This document shows, in pieces, positions 52,890 to 61,805 of a stretch of 64,000 bases of DNA (position 1 is its first letter; each line of letters starts with the position of its first letter). The notes below the pieces were generated by a model. That model did no database searches, was not told the DNA's origin, and was given only the letters and a program-made list of their open reading frames with translations. Origin of the DNA: Paenibacillus harenae DSM 16969 (GTDB lineage Bacteria; Bacillota; Bacilli; Paenibacillales; Paenibacillaceae); the NCBI RefSeq assembly GCF_000422465.1, contig NZ_AULV01000013.1, forward strand, positions 186,001 through 250,000, written 5' to 3'. The translations under genes and the position numbers were made by a program.

Positions 52890-54125
52890 ATGTTAAGCGA
52901 ACAATCCGTTCAAATTATTAAATCCACTGTGCCTGTACTAGAGGTGCACGGCGTTACCATTACGAAACGCTTCTACGAGCTCTTGTTCACCGCTCATCCG
53001 GAGCTGCTCAACCTATTCAACCACGCTAACCAGAAGCAGGGCCGCCAACAGACCGCTTTGGCTAACACCGTGTACGCCGCTGCTCTGCATATCGATAACC
53101 TGGCTACCATTATTCCCGCCGTTAAGCAAATTGCGCATAAGCACCGCAGCCTTGGCGTAAAGCCGGAGCATTATCCGATCGTCGGCAAATATTTTCTCGC
53201 GGCGATTAAAGACGTGCTGGGGGATGCCGCAACCGACGAGATTTTGAATGCGTGGGCTGAAGCCTATGGCGTGATCGCGGACGCTTTTATCGGGGTTGAA
53301 GCCGAAATGTACGATCAGACGCACAAGCAGTCCGGCGGTTGGGAGGATTTCCGCGCATTCCGCGTGGAGCGGAAGGTGAAAGAAAGCGACGTGATCACTT
53401 CCTTCTATTTCGTTCCGGAGGACGGAGGTGCGATCGCAGCCTTCGAGCCCGGCCAATATGTAAGCATAAAGATTGAAATTCCTGACGATAATTATACGCA
53501 TATCCGGCAGTACAGCCTCTCCGATTCACCCGGCAAGCCTTACTACCGGATCTCCGTGAAACGCGAGGACGCAGCGCAAGGACGTCCTGCCGGCAAAGCG
53601 TCGAATTACTTGCATGAACATATCGCAGAAGGCAACACCGTTTATTTGTCGGCACCTGCAGGCGATTTTGTTCTGGATCGAAAGGACGAACGCCCTGTCG
53701 TGCTCCTTAGCGGCGGCGTCGGCTTAACGCCTATGATCAGCATGCTTAATACGCTGGTCGAGAAGTACCCGCAGCGCCCGGTAACGTTCATTCATGCCGC
53801 GCAGAACGGCAAAGTCCATGCGATGAAAGAGCATGTGGACACGCTGGCTCGGAAGCATCCGCAGCTATCCGTCTACTACTGCTATCAGCAGCCGACCGCT
53901 AAGGACCGTGAGCAGCATGCTTACAACAAAGAAGGCTACATCGATCTGCCGTGGCTGAAATCCGTTATCGCGGAGCCGAACGCACGTTATTATTTCTGCG
54001 GTCCGATTCCGTTCATGCAGACGGTTAACCAAGCTTTGCAGGAATGGGGCATACCAAGTCCGGACATTCATTTTGAATTTTTCGGTCCCTCCGCCAGTCT
54101 GGAGCCAGCAACCGCCGTCCGTTAA
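52890..54125 (+). CDS. hmp: Flavohemoglobin / nitric oxide dioxygenase
   Basis: 411 residues. Globin domain with Tyr29 (B10), Gln53 (E7) and proximal His85 (F8), then the FAD domain (RQYSLSDSPGKPYYRISVKRE) and NAD domain (LLSGGVGLTPMISML, FCGPIPFMQ). Converts nitric oxide and oxygen to nitrate using NADH. GGAGGGG lies before the ATG at 52890; the longer frame from 52857 is not supported. A Crp/Fnr-type site lies at the promoter. Its end overlaps the convergent Crp/Fnr gene by four bases. Confidence 0.96.
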   Translation: MLSEQSVQIIKSTVPVLEVHGVTITKRFYELLFTAHPELLNLFNHANQKQGRQQTALANTVYAAALHIDNLATIIPAVKQIAHKHRSLGVKPEHYPIVGKYFLAAIKDVLGDAATDEILNAWAEAYGVIADAFIGVEAEMYDQTHKQSGGWEDFRAFRVERKVKESDVITSFYFVPEDGGAIAAFEPGQYVSIKIEIPDDNYTHIRQYSLSDSPGKPYYRISVKREDAAQGRPAGKASNYLHEHIAEGNTVYLSAPAGDFVLDRKDERPVVLLSGGVGLTPMISMLNTLVEKYPQRPVTFIHAAQNGKVHAMKEHVDTLARKHPQLSVYYCYQQPTAKDREQHAYNKEGYIDLPWLKSVIAEPNARYYFCGPIPFMQTVNQALQEWGIPSPDIHFEFFGPSASLEPATAVR

Positions 54126-54631
54126 TTCGAATCCTTCGCCTTCGCGCGCAGCAGCCGGTTCACCGTCTCGCGGCGTAGGCCGATCAACTGCCCGATCTCG
54201 TCCTGCGTCAGGATGTCCGTCAGCGCCGCGGGTCCGATATACGTCTGGAACCACTGCTGCAGCTTAAGCAGCTTATCGGCCGGGGCAACCTGCGTTAATT
54301 GGTCGATCCGATGCTGCATCATACGCAGCTTACTCTGCAGCAGCAGCGCGATTTCTCGGCTTTTCTCCGGGCTCGACATCAGATCGTCATACCACTGCTG
54401 CGGCGGTATCCGCTCAATCTCGCACGTTACAAGCGCAATGGCCGTTCCATGATAAGGCATCGGGCTGATCAAGGAATGATGCGGAATCCTTTCGCCCTCT
54501 ACGATAATATTAACGAGATAAGGATTGCCGTCCTCATGCACGCGGACAATCTTGAGCAGGCCGCTCTTCACATGAAAGAGATCCCCGGTCTCGCCTTGAT
54601 GAAACAGCGTTTCGCCTTTATGCAGCAGCAC
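54122..54631 (-). CDS. Short Crp/Fnr-family regulator
   Basis: 169 residues, against about 220-230 for the family. Cyclic-nucleotide-binding fold from the first residues (KGETLFHQGETGDLFHVKSGLLKIVR), dimer helix around 80-110, and HTH TQDEIGQLIGLRRETVNRLL at 138-158. The first beta-strands of the sensor domain are missing, yet AAGGAGG lies before the GTG start, so the short form seems real. No Cys cluster for Fe-S; only one Cys (TCEIER). The nearby perfect Crp/Fnr palindrome at the hmp promoter is its likely target. Confidence 0.87.
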   Translation of the reverse strand: MLLHKGETLFHQGETGDLFHVKSGLLKIVRVHEDGNPYLVNIIVEGERIPHHSLISPMPYHGTAIALVTCEIERIPPQQWYDDLMSSPEKSREIALLLQSKLRMMQHRIDQLTQVAPADKLLKLQQWFQTYIGPAALTDILTQDEIGQLIGLRRETVNRLLRAKAKDSN

Positions 54632-54651
54632 GATGAAGCCTCCTTCTTCTA

Positions 54652-54684
54652 CAGCCCGTCCGGCCTGCCGGCGGGCTCTTTTTT
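54652..54684 (+). terminator. Plus-strand terminator beyond the Crp/Fnr gene
   Basis: AGCCCG and CGGGCT enclose CCGGCCTGCCGG, followed by CTTTTTT on the plus strand. It is the first terminator seen after hmp, 527 bases past the hmp stop. Confidence 0.75.
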
Positions 54685-54743
54685 ACAGCAAATCCCGTGT
54701 TCAAAAAGATCCGCCAAAGCGGGAACCGATTCCGCCCTGTAGC

Positions 54744-57032
54744 TTACTCCTTCCACTCCTCCGGCAGCAGTCTCTGGTACTGCGGCTGCAAGTAACGGTC
54801 ATCGATGAGCACAAGCGTGCCACGATCCGTCTCCGAGCGGATCAATCGGCCGCCGGCCTGCAGCACTTTATTCATGCCGGGGAATACGTAGGCGTAATCA
54901 TAGCCGCTCTTCCCCTGCTCGTTAAAATAATCCTTCAGCATATTCCGCTCCACCCCCAGCTGAGGCAGACCGACTCCCACCACAATGACGCCGACCAGCC
55001 GGTCTCCGGCAAGATCCACCCCCTCAGAGAACACGCCTCCCATGACGGCAAAAGCGACTAAGGACCGCTCGTTCCCCGCCTGAAAGGCAGCAAGAAACCC
55101 GTCCCGCTCCTCCTCCGGCATATCCGGCCTCTGCAGCAGCACATCCGCTCCCTCACCGGAATCCGACCATTCCATCAACTCCATATACGTCTCATAGACG
55201 GCATTCATATAGGCATAAGACGGGAAAAACACAAAATAATTGCCCGGTCTCTCGCCCACCAGCCGCTTAATAAGCTGCGCGATCGGCAGCTTCGATTCAT
55301 CGCGGTCGTTGTACCTCGTCGACAACGGCTTAACGATCACGTCAAGCTGCTCCTTCGAGAACGGCGACGGGACAGCCAACGTATAATCTTCCTCGCCCGC
55401 GCCGAGCATGTCCATGTAATACGAGACCGGCGACAGCGTTGCGGAGAAATAGACATGTGACCGGTAGCCCTTGCCCATGTGCCGGAGCAGATGCGAAGGG
55501 TCGAGGCAGAACAGCTTCAGCCGGACGTCGCTCTTCGACAGCTCCGTATACACGACGTAACGCTCGTCGTACAGCTTCGCCGTGCGGATGAAATTTTGCG
55601 CGGCAAAATACGTATCGAGCAGCAAGCCGCCTATACCGATCCCAAGTGCCTGCTCGGCAGCCGCCGCGAAGGCCTCCGCGAGCGCGACCAGCTCATCCGG
55701 CAGCTGCCGTTCCACCAAATGAGGCGCTCCGTCGCTCCGCTTCCGCAGCGCGATAAAATAATCATTAACCGCCTTCGCCGCCCGGAAGCCGGTTTCATGA
55801 ACGCCCTTCAGCTCCCGCTGCAGCGCAAGGAACGGCGCTTTCGACAGCTCCGCCGAGAACATGTCCCGCGCCCGGTCGACCAGATTATGCGCCTCATCGA
55901 CGAGCAGCGCCGTCCGCTTCTTCTGCTCGGCATACTGGCGTTTGAACGAAATACGCGGATCAAATATATAATTATAATCGCAAATGACGGCATCCGCCGC
56001 GTAAGCGGCGTCCAACGAAAACTCGAACGGACATACGCGATGCTTGCGGGCGTACGCTTCAATGACCGCCCTCGTCATGATCGATTCATGCTCGAGCAGG
56101 TCCAGCACCGCGCCGTTAATCCGGTCGTAATAGCCGTCCGCATACGGACAATGCTCTTTCTCGCAGCGCACCACGTCCTGGAAGCAGATTTTCTCCTTGG
56201 CCGTAATGGTAACCGCTTGAAGCTGCAGCCCCTTCGACCTCATGAACAGCAGCGCGTCCTCGGCTGCCGCTCTCGTCGTCGTGCGCGCCGTCAAATAATA
56301 AAACCGCTGCAGCATGCCCGCTCCTATCGCTTTGACCGCCGGGTAGGTCGTCGAGATCGTCTTGCCGATGCCGGTCGGCGCTTTCGCGAACAGGCGCACG
56401 CCCTCCTCGATCGACTTGTAGACCGCTCCGGCCAGCTTGCGCTGTCCCGCGCGGTACGACTCGAACGGAAAAGCCAGCTCCCGGATGCTCTCATCCCTCG
56501 CCTGCTCATGCCTGCGCCGCTGCTGCGCATAAGGAGCGTATCGCGCCGCTACCTCATGAACGTACTCCTCCAGCTCCGTATAGCTGTACTCCCGCACGAA
56601 GCGCCGCTCCTCCTCCGTATCCGTCTGCACGTACGTAAGCTGCACGCGCATCGACGGCTGCTCTTGCTCCTTGGCAACCATATAGGCGTAGAACAACGCC
56701 TGCGCCCAGTGGACCGCATAGCCGTCCCCCTCGATCCGGTCCAGGTCGCCGCCGGTCGATTTGATCTCATCGACCGTAAGCATCGGCTCCGTACCTAGCA
56801 GCCCGTCGCATCTTCCGTCCACCGCAAACAGCAGATCATCCACCCGGATGTCCGCTTTCACGTAAACCTCCTTGCGATCCTGCTCGCCGTAAGACCGCTG
56901 CACCCGCTGATGCGCCTTCGTTCCTTCATGCATCGTATCGATCGCATTTAACCGGACATCGATGCTTCCGCTCAAAAACACATATTCCACTAAGTGCCTT
57001 ACCGATATCTCGACCGTCGCCTTGGTTAACAT
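54744..57032 (-). CDS. XPD/DinG-like helicase with N-terminal nuclease-like domain
   Basis: 762 residues, superfamily 2. An N-terminal PD-(D/E)xK-like motif (Asp76 in VDGRCDG, Glu89-x-Lys91 in VDEIKST) is followed by Walker A APTGIGKT (218-225), four Fe-S cysteines (Cys283, 290, 295, 334), DEAH at 379-382, and C-terminal helicase motifs (FVFFPSYAYM, VMGGVFSEGVDLAGDRL, AGGRLIRSETDRG). Likely a 5'-3' DNA helicase in repair. The intact nuclease acid-Lys pair suggests a real nuclease, unproven. On the same strand as the Crp/Fnr gene. Confidence 0.9.
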   Translation of the reverse strand: MLTKATVEISVRHLVEYVFLSGSIDVRLNAIDTMHEGTKAHQRVQRSYGEQDRKEVYVKADIRVDDLLFAVDGRCDGLLGTEPMLTVDEIKSTGGDLDRIEGDGYAVHWAQALFYAYMVAKEQEQPSMRVQLTYVQTDTEEERRFVREYSYTELEEYVHEVAARYAPYAQQRRRHEQARDESIRELAFPFESYRAGQRKLAGAVYKSIEEGVRLFAKAPTGIGKTISTTYPAVKAIGAGMLQRFYYLTARTTTRAAAEDALLFMRSKGLQLQAVTITAKEKICFQDVVRCEKEHCPYADGYYDRINGAVLDLLEHESIMTRAVIEAYARKHRVCPFEFSLDAAYAADAVICDYNYIFDPRISFKRQYAEQKKRTALLVDEAHNLVDRARDMFSAELSKAPFLALQRELKGVHETGFRAAKAVNDYFIALRKRSDGAPHLVERQLPDELVALAEAFAAAAEQALGIGIGGLLLDTYFAAQNFIRTAKLYDERYVVYTELSKSDVRLKLFCLDPSHLLRHMGKGYRSHVYFSATLSPVSYYMDMLGAGEEDYTLAVPSPFSKEQLDVIVKPLSTRYNDRDESKLPIAQLIKRLVGERPGNYFVFFPSYAYMNAVYETYMELMEWSDSGEGADVLLQRPDMPEEERDGFLAAFQAGNERSLVAFAVMGGVFSEGVDLAGDRLVGVIVVGVGLPQLGVERNMLKDYFNEQGKSGYDYAYVFPGMNKVLQAGGRLIRSETDRGTLVLIDDRYLQPQYQRLLPEEWKE

Positions 57033-57207
57033 AACGAATTTCCCGCTCCCATGAAGAACATTTGTTCCTCAATTGTACCACATTGCGGATTTCATTATTA
57101 GATTAGGCTTGACGGGCTTTCGGCGACTGGTCAATAGTAGGGATACATTCATAAGCATCGCGTTGAAATTGGTTGCAGGAAATCGAATTCATACAGGAGT
57201 GAACAAC

Positions 57208-57615
57208 ATGAGGAAATGGTTCTATATTGTCATTCTAATGGCGATTAGCGGTCTTGTCGGCTGTAGTACAGGGGAAGAGAAAGACATTCAGGAGATTAGA
57301 TTGGAATGCACGGAGCTATGCCAACAGCTCGAGAAACCGCCACTTCAAGAGAAAGTTGTGACGGATGCGGATGAAATAGACATTTTTAAGAAGGCAATCA
57401 ATCGTGCGGTGAAAATGGGCGGCGAGCTTGATTACGGCGTCATGTTTTTTATGCATCTATCGTATACGGACGGAACCAAACAGAAATACGCATTAAACAT
57501 TACGCGTGAGGCGGGCCAATCCGGACTGCTTGTCGATACGGCGAACAGCGGGCAAGGATATATTATACCTGAGGATATTTCGGAAGCGTTAAGTGAAATT
57601 ATATATGGGAAGTAG
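57208..57615 (+). CDS. Putative lipoprotein
   Basis: 135 residues. Signal peptide with lipobox LVGC (Cys19) from MRKWFYIVILMAISGLVGC, so it is anchored outside the membrane. The rest is acidic and mixed alpha/beta (LECTELCQQLEKPPLQEKVV, AINRAVKMGGELDYGVMFFMHLSYTDGTKQKYAL), like small proteins that inhibit or sense. AGGAGTG lies seven bases before the ATG. Function unknown. Confidence 0.8.
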   Translation: MRKWFYIVILMAISGLVGCSTGEEKDIQEIRLECTELCQQLEKPPLQEKVVTDADEIDIFKKAINRAVKMGGELDYGVMFFMHLSYTDGTKQKYALNITREAGQSGLLVDTANSGQGYIIPEDISEALSEIIYGK

Positions 57616-57659
57616 GCGGCTGGCCGTATGGTCAGCCCACAGCACCGGAAGCGCTATAA

Positions 57660-57911
57660 TGCATCTCATCCAAGATAAAACATTTCTTGGCGCTTCATCA
57701 CCGTTTCTATCCTGTATTTCATCCATGATAAAATCATTTCTCGGCGTATCATCCCTCCTATACTGTATTCCATCCAGCGTAAATGCTCCAAACCGTCCAT
57801 TAGCTCGCCAAAAGTGCTTTTTTGATGCATAAAATACAGGATAGCGCGCAATCTGGGCAGACTCCGGGTAAATGACTGTACGAAATACAGGATAGCTTCG
57901 TACAAAACCTG
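57660..57911. repeat. Tandem 55-base units with TATCCTGTATTTCGTCCAG-type motif
   Basis: Two units (57667-57721 and 57722-57775) align at about three bases in four: ATCCAAGATAAAACATTTCT... and ATCCATGATAAAATCATTTCT... . Inverse copies (AAATACAGGATAG) lie at 57832-57844 and 57883-57895. Same family as the repeats at 9.78-9.96 kb. Confidence 0.6.
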
Positions 57912-57990
57912 GAAATTACATCTACATCTACTTCTACTTCTACTTCTACTTCTACTTCTACATAAGTTTCTACATTTACTTCTACATCTT
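57912..57990. repeat. CTTCTA/CATCTA hexanucleotide microsatellite
   Basis: About 12 units of (C/A)TTCTA with few changes, at 57918-57987. It lies in a spacer with no gene, so slippage would change spacing but not a reading frame. Confidence 0.75.
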
Positions 57991-58221
57991 GTTATAAATC
58001 TTCACCTGCAACTGCATCTTCATCACATAACCTTCTTCATCACACATACATCTCCATCACATACCATCTGATCTATTCGGCAGTGGACAACATAAACCCA
58101 TCCGCGAACAGCACTAAGAAGGACGCCGGAGCGCCCCTATTTTGATACCGGATTTCACAGCAGATCTGTCGTGTCCTCCGTTTTCACAGCAACTGCTCGA
58201 TATCTCACATACCTCCGGCCA

Positions 58222-58653
58222 TCACACCAACTCAATATCTTCCTCGTCCACGATTTCTACCATATCCAAGAAATCCTCGGTCTCTTCCTCCGGATGATTG
58301 CCTACGCCGTTCAGCAGGTCCGTTCCGTGGAACTCATCCCCCGGCGAAGCGGGATCGACCGGGCTGTTGCTCGCGACCGCATCCGCGTCGGGCACGGCGG
58401 CCAGCTCCTCCGATATTTCTTCCGGCGTATCCGCCTCGGAGTCTCCGACTCCCGCCTCCAACGCTTCCGGCACATGCGATTCATGCACGCGCGCGACGTC
58501 ATGCTCCGGATATTTCTCCTTCAGCTGGTCTACCGCATTCCGCACACCGCCGCCCAGTACGTCCTGCGTGAACAATCCAAATTCAGGATCGATGTCCCTC
58601 TCCGTTACTAAGCTGTGAGGCTCATGCTCATGACGATCGTTATCCTTGGCCAC
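58222..58653 (-). CDS. Acidic hypothetical protein
   Basis: 143 residues; very acidic C-terminus (GNHPEEETEDFLDMVEIVDEEDIELV). The N-terminal part reads KDNDRHEHEPHSLVTERDIDPEFGLFTQDVLGGGVRNAV. No signal or membrane segment. A GTG at 58653 sits eight bases after AGAGGAGG, and the ATG at 58659 sits only two bases after it. Follows the PP2C gene by 55 bases on the same strand, so it may be a partner or substrate. Not recognised. Confidence 0.65.
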   Translation of the reverse strand: MAKDNDRHEHEPHSLVTERDIDPEFGLFTQDVLGGGVRNAVDQLKEKYPEHDVARVHESHVPEALEAGVGDSEADTPEEISEELAAVPDADAVASNSPVDPASPGDEFHGTDLLNGVGNHPEEETEDFLDMVEIVDEEDIELV

Positions 58654-58708
58654 TTTCATTACCTCCTCTAATCGTATCCCCCCTATAATACCCAAATCCG
58701 TTATTGTT

Positions 58709-59653
58709 CTAACCATAGGCCAAAATCGCAATCGTCGCGTTATCCTGATACGGCCTCCGCCAGACAAGCACCTGCCGCAAAATATATTCGGCGGCACGCT
58801 GGGGCGGCAATCGCACGGCTTCCGCAAGAAGAGGCTCTGACAGCACATCATACAGCCCGTCGCTGCACAGTAGAATCCAATCCCCCGCCTGCAGCAGAAG
58901 CGGCTCCCGATTGGCGTCGATCTCAACCAGCTTCGGGATGCCTAAATAGCTGGTCAACAATTGGCGCTCCGGATGCGTGTCCGCCTCTTCCTGCGTCATC
59001 ACGCCCGCCCGAACCCGCTCCTGCAGCCGATTGGCATAGACGTGGTCTTGGGTCAGCTGGGTAAGCCCGCCGTTCCTGTACAAATAAATGCGGCTGTCCC
59101 CGACGGAGGTCCAATAAAGCCGCCCCTCCTTAACAGCCGCGGCAATGAGCGTAGTGCCGACGCTCCATTCCAGACCGTGCTGCTTCGCCAGCTCGTATAC
59201 CGCCCTGCCCGCCTCCCGCAGCGAACGCTCGAGCGCTTGCGGAACAGGCTCATCGGATGTTTTGCCCGTATACGCGCTCAGCATAGTCTGAACGGCAAGC
59301 CGGCCGGCTTCGCCTCCCATGGCGAACCCGCCCATACCGTCGGCCAATACCGCCAATACGCCATGGCGTTCAATCGCTTCCGGGTTGTCTATCGGCGAGA
59401 AACACCAGGCATCCTGCTGCTCCTCCCGGGCTCCGATATGCTGGGCATTACCAGGTATTACCCGGAGCCCGCTCTTGCCCGCGCCGGACAAGGCAGTCGC
59501 TTCCGCCCCTTCTCCATGACCCGCTTGCGCGCCGGTTGCGCCTGACTTGCGACTTGCAAGCCTACGGGCAACGATCAAGACCGCCAGCAAAATAACAGCG
59601 GCAAGAATCAAGAAAATAACCGTCAGCTCATCGCCCATCCATTTGTTAGCCAT
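58709..59653 (-). CDS. PP2C-family serine/threonine phosphatase with N-terminal helix
   Basis: 314 residues. One membrane helix (residues 11-30) anchors a PP2C/Stp domain: QDAWCF (Asp81), LADGMGG (Asp105), GDSRIYLYR, LLCSDGLYDVL and DNATIA, all metal-binding motifs present. Dephosphorylates Ser/Thr phosphoproteins. Usually paired with a PASTA kinase; none is in this window. Same strand as the acidic protein. Confidence 0.93.
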   Translation of the reverse strand: MANKWMGDELTVIFLILAAVILLAVLIVARRLASRKSGATGAQAGHGEGAEATALSGAGKSGLRVIPGNAQHIGAREEQQDAWCFSPIDNPEAIERHGVLAVLADGMGGFAMGGEAGRLAVQTMLSAYTGKTSDEPVPQALERSLREAGRAVYELAKQHGLEWSVGTTLIAAAVKEGRLYWTSVGDSRIYLYRNGGLTQLTQDHVYANRLQERVRAGVMTQEEADTHPERQLLTSYLGIPKLVEIDANREPLLLQAGDWILLCSDGLYDVLSEPLLAEAVRLPPQRAAEYILRQVLVWRRPYQDNATIAILAYG

Positions 59654-59787
59654 ATAGTCCCCCTGCCTCCGATACGAATCTTTCCGGATATTATATGGAC
59701 ATTTTTATTTAGGGGACTGGGGAATTATGTCAGACATTAAACTTCCTTGGCAACTACAGCCGATTGCCTGCTTGAGCGGACCGTATT

Positions 59788-59832
59788 GAAAAAAAAGCCC
59801 TTAAAGCAGCTAACACTGCTTTAAGGGCTTTG
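59788..59832 (-). terminator. Terminator of the GH2 gene
   Basis: AAGCCCTTAAAGCAG pairs with CTGCTTTAAGGGCTT, then eight T on the minus strand. Confidence 0.9.
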
Positions 59833-59838
59833 GCTTGT

Positions 59839-61542
59839 TTATTTCCCTTCCGGCTGCCGGAAATACGGCTTGACCGTGTCGTAGGCAAGCTTTGGCCTGC
59901 GGTACCGGTCTACGATGCCTTTGCTGTTCTGCGTGCCCGCCCGGGCAAGGAGCCAGCCGGTTCCTTCCGTAACGCGGCAATCGCAGAACTGCCAGATGAA
60001 CATGCCGGAAATGAACGGACGTTTCGTGTACGCATCGAGATTGCGCCCGATAATATCGGCCTGCCTCTCCTCCGAGCCTTTGACCCGATTCAACGGATCG
60101 CGCAGTCCGTAATGGCCGTCGCCGCCGAATTCGCTCATGATCATCGGCTTGCCTAAGCCGCCTAGCTCGTCGGCCCATCCGCGCGCCTGATCGCTCAGCT
60201 CGCCCGGATCCTCGTCCCCGTACCAGAGCGGATACAGATTGAACGAGACGATATCGGCCAGATCGAAGCAAAGCTCCCTCTCACGGTGATGGCTGGCGAA
60301 TGTGAGCGGGCGCGAGCCGTCCAGGCCGCGGATTTGCTCCAGCTGCTTTTTGTACATCGCCCGGCCCTCGTGCGTGTCGCTGGCGCACTCATTGAGAATC
60401 GCCCAAATGATAATGCTCGGATGATTATAGTGGCTCTCCACCATCTCGCGGTTGCAATCCTCGCATTGCCGCTCGAAATTCGGATTTTTCATCTGCTCCA
60501 GACTTAAGCCGCGCGCGTGATTCTCCTCCCACACGAGCAGGCCGCGCTCATCGCATAGATCCAGAAAGCGCTCATCGTTGGGGTAATGGCTCGTCCGTAC
60601 CGCATTTGCCCCCGCTTCGACCATCAAATCGATATCGTGGACCATCAGCTGATACGGGAACGATGCGCCGACGATCGGATGATCCTCATGGCGGTTAAAG
60701 CCCTTCAGAACGACATCCTCCCCGTTCACTTGAATCCGGTTATTCAGCGTCGTCACGGTCCGGAAGCCGACTCGCTCGATTAAATCGTCGACCGGCTCCG
60801 CGCTTCCTTCGGCATATAGCGTCATTTCCAACAGGTACAGCTGCGGATTCGTCTGCGACCATGCGTGAACATCCGGGAACGAATGGGTCAAAGCAATAGC
60901 TTTCACCTGTCCGCCGCCAATTTGAACAACGTCTGCCGCCAATTGTTCGTCCGCCAGCTGCCCCCGCAGCTGAATGGAACTCGTCTCAGTACCGATGTTA
61001 CGGACATATACGGTAATATCCGCTTCCCAAACCCCTTTAGCCATCCTCGGCGTAAAAGCGATTCTCTCCATAAACAGCTCGGATACATACTCGACCGATA
61101 CCGGACGAATAATGCCTCCGTATGTATAATAGTCGTTCGGCACGTGAAGCGCGGAGGCTTCGCTGAAGCTGTTATCAACCTCAACGGCCAGCTCATGCCT
61201 GCCGGCGGGAACATGGGCGATAACGGCGCTAAACGGCGTATAAGCATTATAATGGTGCGCGACGTGGTTTCCGTTAAAATAAACGTCTGCGGTATGACTC
61301 ACGCCTTGAAAGCTTAAACGAAGCGCAGTATCCTTCGCGACCTCAACCGTCCTGCGGTAAGCGGCCTTCCCTTGATAGGTGCCGAACCGGGGATGCATCT
61401 CCCAACAGCCCGGAACCGGCATTTTATAACGTGGATGGCCATCGGCGGGCTCCGGAATATTTCCGCCCAGCGGCTGGAATTCCCACTCTCCCTCCAAAGA
61501 CTCCACCTTACGTACGTTATGGGTATTGAATAATCGCAGCAT
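59839..61542 (-). CDS. Glycoside hydrolase family 2, beta-glucuronidase/galactosidase-like
   Basis: 567 residues. N-terminal sugar-binding jelly roll, immunoglobulin-like domain, then TIM barrel with acid/base Glu385 (WAILNECASD) and nucleophile Glu471 (IMSEFGGDG). Closest in arrangement to bacterial beta-glucuronidases (NxNHHExH-like NRHEDHP at 284-290, and C-terminal QNSKGIVDRYRRPK), though substrate choice cannot be proven. No signal peptide. The ATG at 61542 has GAGGAGATTG upstream, inside the tail of the broken gene before it. Confidence 0.9.
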   Translation of the reverse strand: MLRLFNTHNVRKVESLEGEWEFQPLGGNIPEPADGHPRYKMPVPGCWEMHPRFGTYQGKAAYRRTVEVAKDTALRLSFQGVSHTADVYFNGNHVAHHYNAYTPFSAVIAHVPAGRHELAVEVDNSFSEASALHVPNDYYTYGGIIRPVSVEYVSELFMERIAFTPRMAKGVWEADITVYVRNIGTETSSIQLRGQLADEQLAADVVQIGGGQVKAIALTHSFPDVHAWSQTNPQLYLLEMTLYAEGSAEPVDDLIERVGFRTVTTLNNRIQVNGEDVVLKGFNRHEDHPIVGASFPYQLMVHDIDLMVEAGANAVRTSHYPNDERFLDLCDERGLLVWEENHARGLSLEQMKNPNFERQCEDCNREMVESHYNHPSIIIWAILNECASDTHEGRAMYKKQLEQIRGLDGSRPLTFASHHRERELCFDLADIVSFNLYPLWYGDEDPGELSDQARGWADELGGLGKPMIMSEFGGDGHYGLRDPLNRVKGSEERQADIIGRNLDAYTKRPFISGMFIWQFCDCRVTEGTGWLLARAGTQNSKGIVDRYRRPKLAYDTVKPYFRQPEGK

Positions 61543-61590
61543 CCGTCAATCTCCTCCTCTTTCGTCATCGAACAGCGTCCGCTACCCGTA

Positions 61591-61805
61591 TCATACGAGA
61601 AACCGGGGATCGCTGTCCATGATGAGATGTCCGCGCCCCGGCTTTCCAGCACGATTCGCTTCGGTTCCCTTAGGTCGATGGCCCCCTGCACGGCATGGTC
61701 CCCAAATTGCAAAAAGCGGTATTTCCCTATTTGTCCATATATTTGCGCGGCCTCATATACCGTCATTTCTTGGTACAAGCTAATCTCCTTGGCCAACTGA
61801 TGCAT
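61591..61805 (-). pseudogene. Broken spermidine-synthase-like gene, N-terminal part only
   Basis: Starts with ATG at 61805 and GGAGG. The first 55 residues (MHQLAKEISLYQEMTVYEAA, GKYRFLQFGDHAVQGAIDL, PKRIVLE) match the N-terminus of spermidine-synthase-like proteins of Bacilli. Near 61635 the similarity ends, continues only after a frame change as GHLIMDSDPRFLV, then meets a stop at 61591. The SAM-binding core is absent. The GH2 gene begins 49 bases further on, so the rest was probably lost when that gene arrived. Confidence 0.55.

Noticed and set aside
55479-56798. 439-codon plus-strand frame opposite the helicase
   Set aside because: Shadow of the helicase gene; Arg-rich with no motif or ribosome site.
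58709-61542. Operon linking the PP2C phosphatase with the GH2 gene
   Set aside because: A strong terminator at 59788-59832 lies between them on the minus strand.
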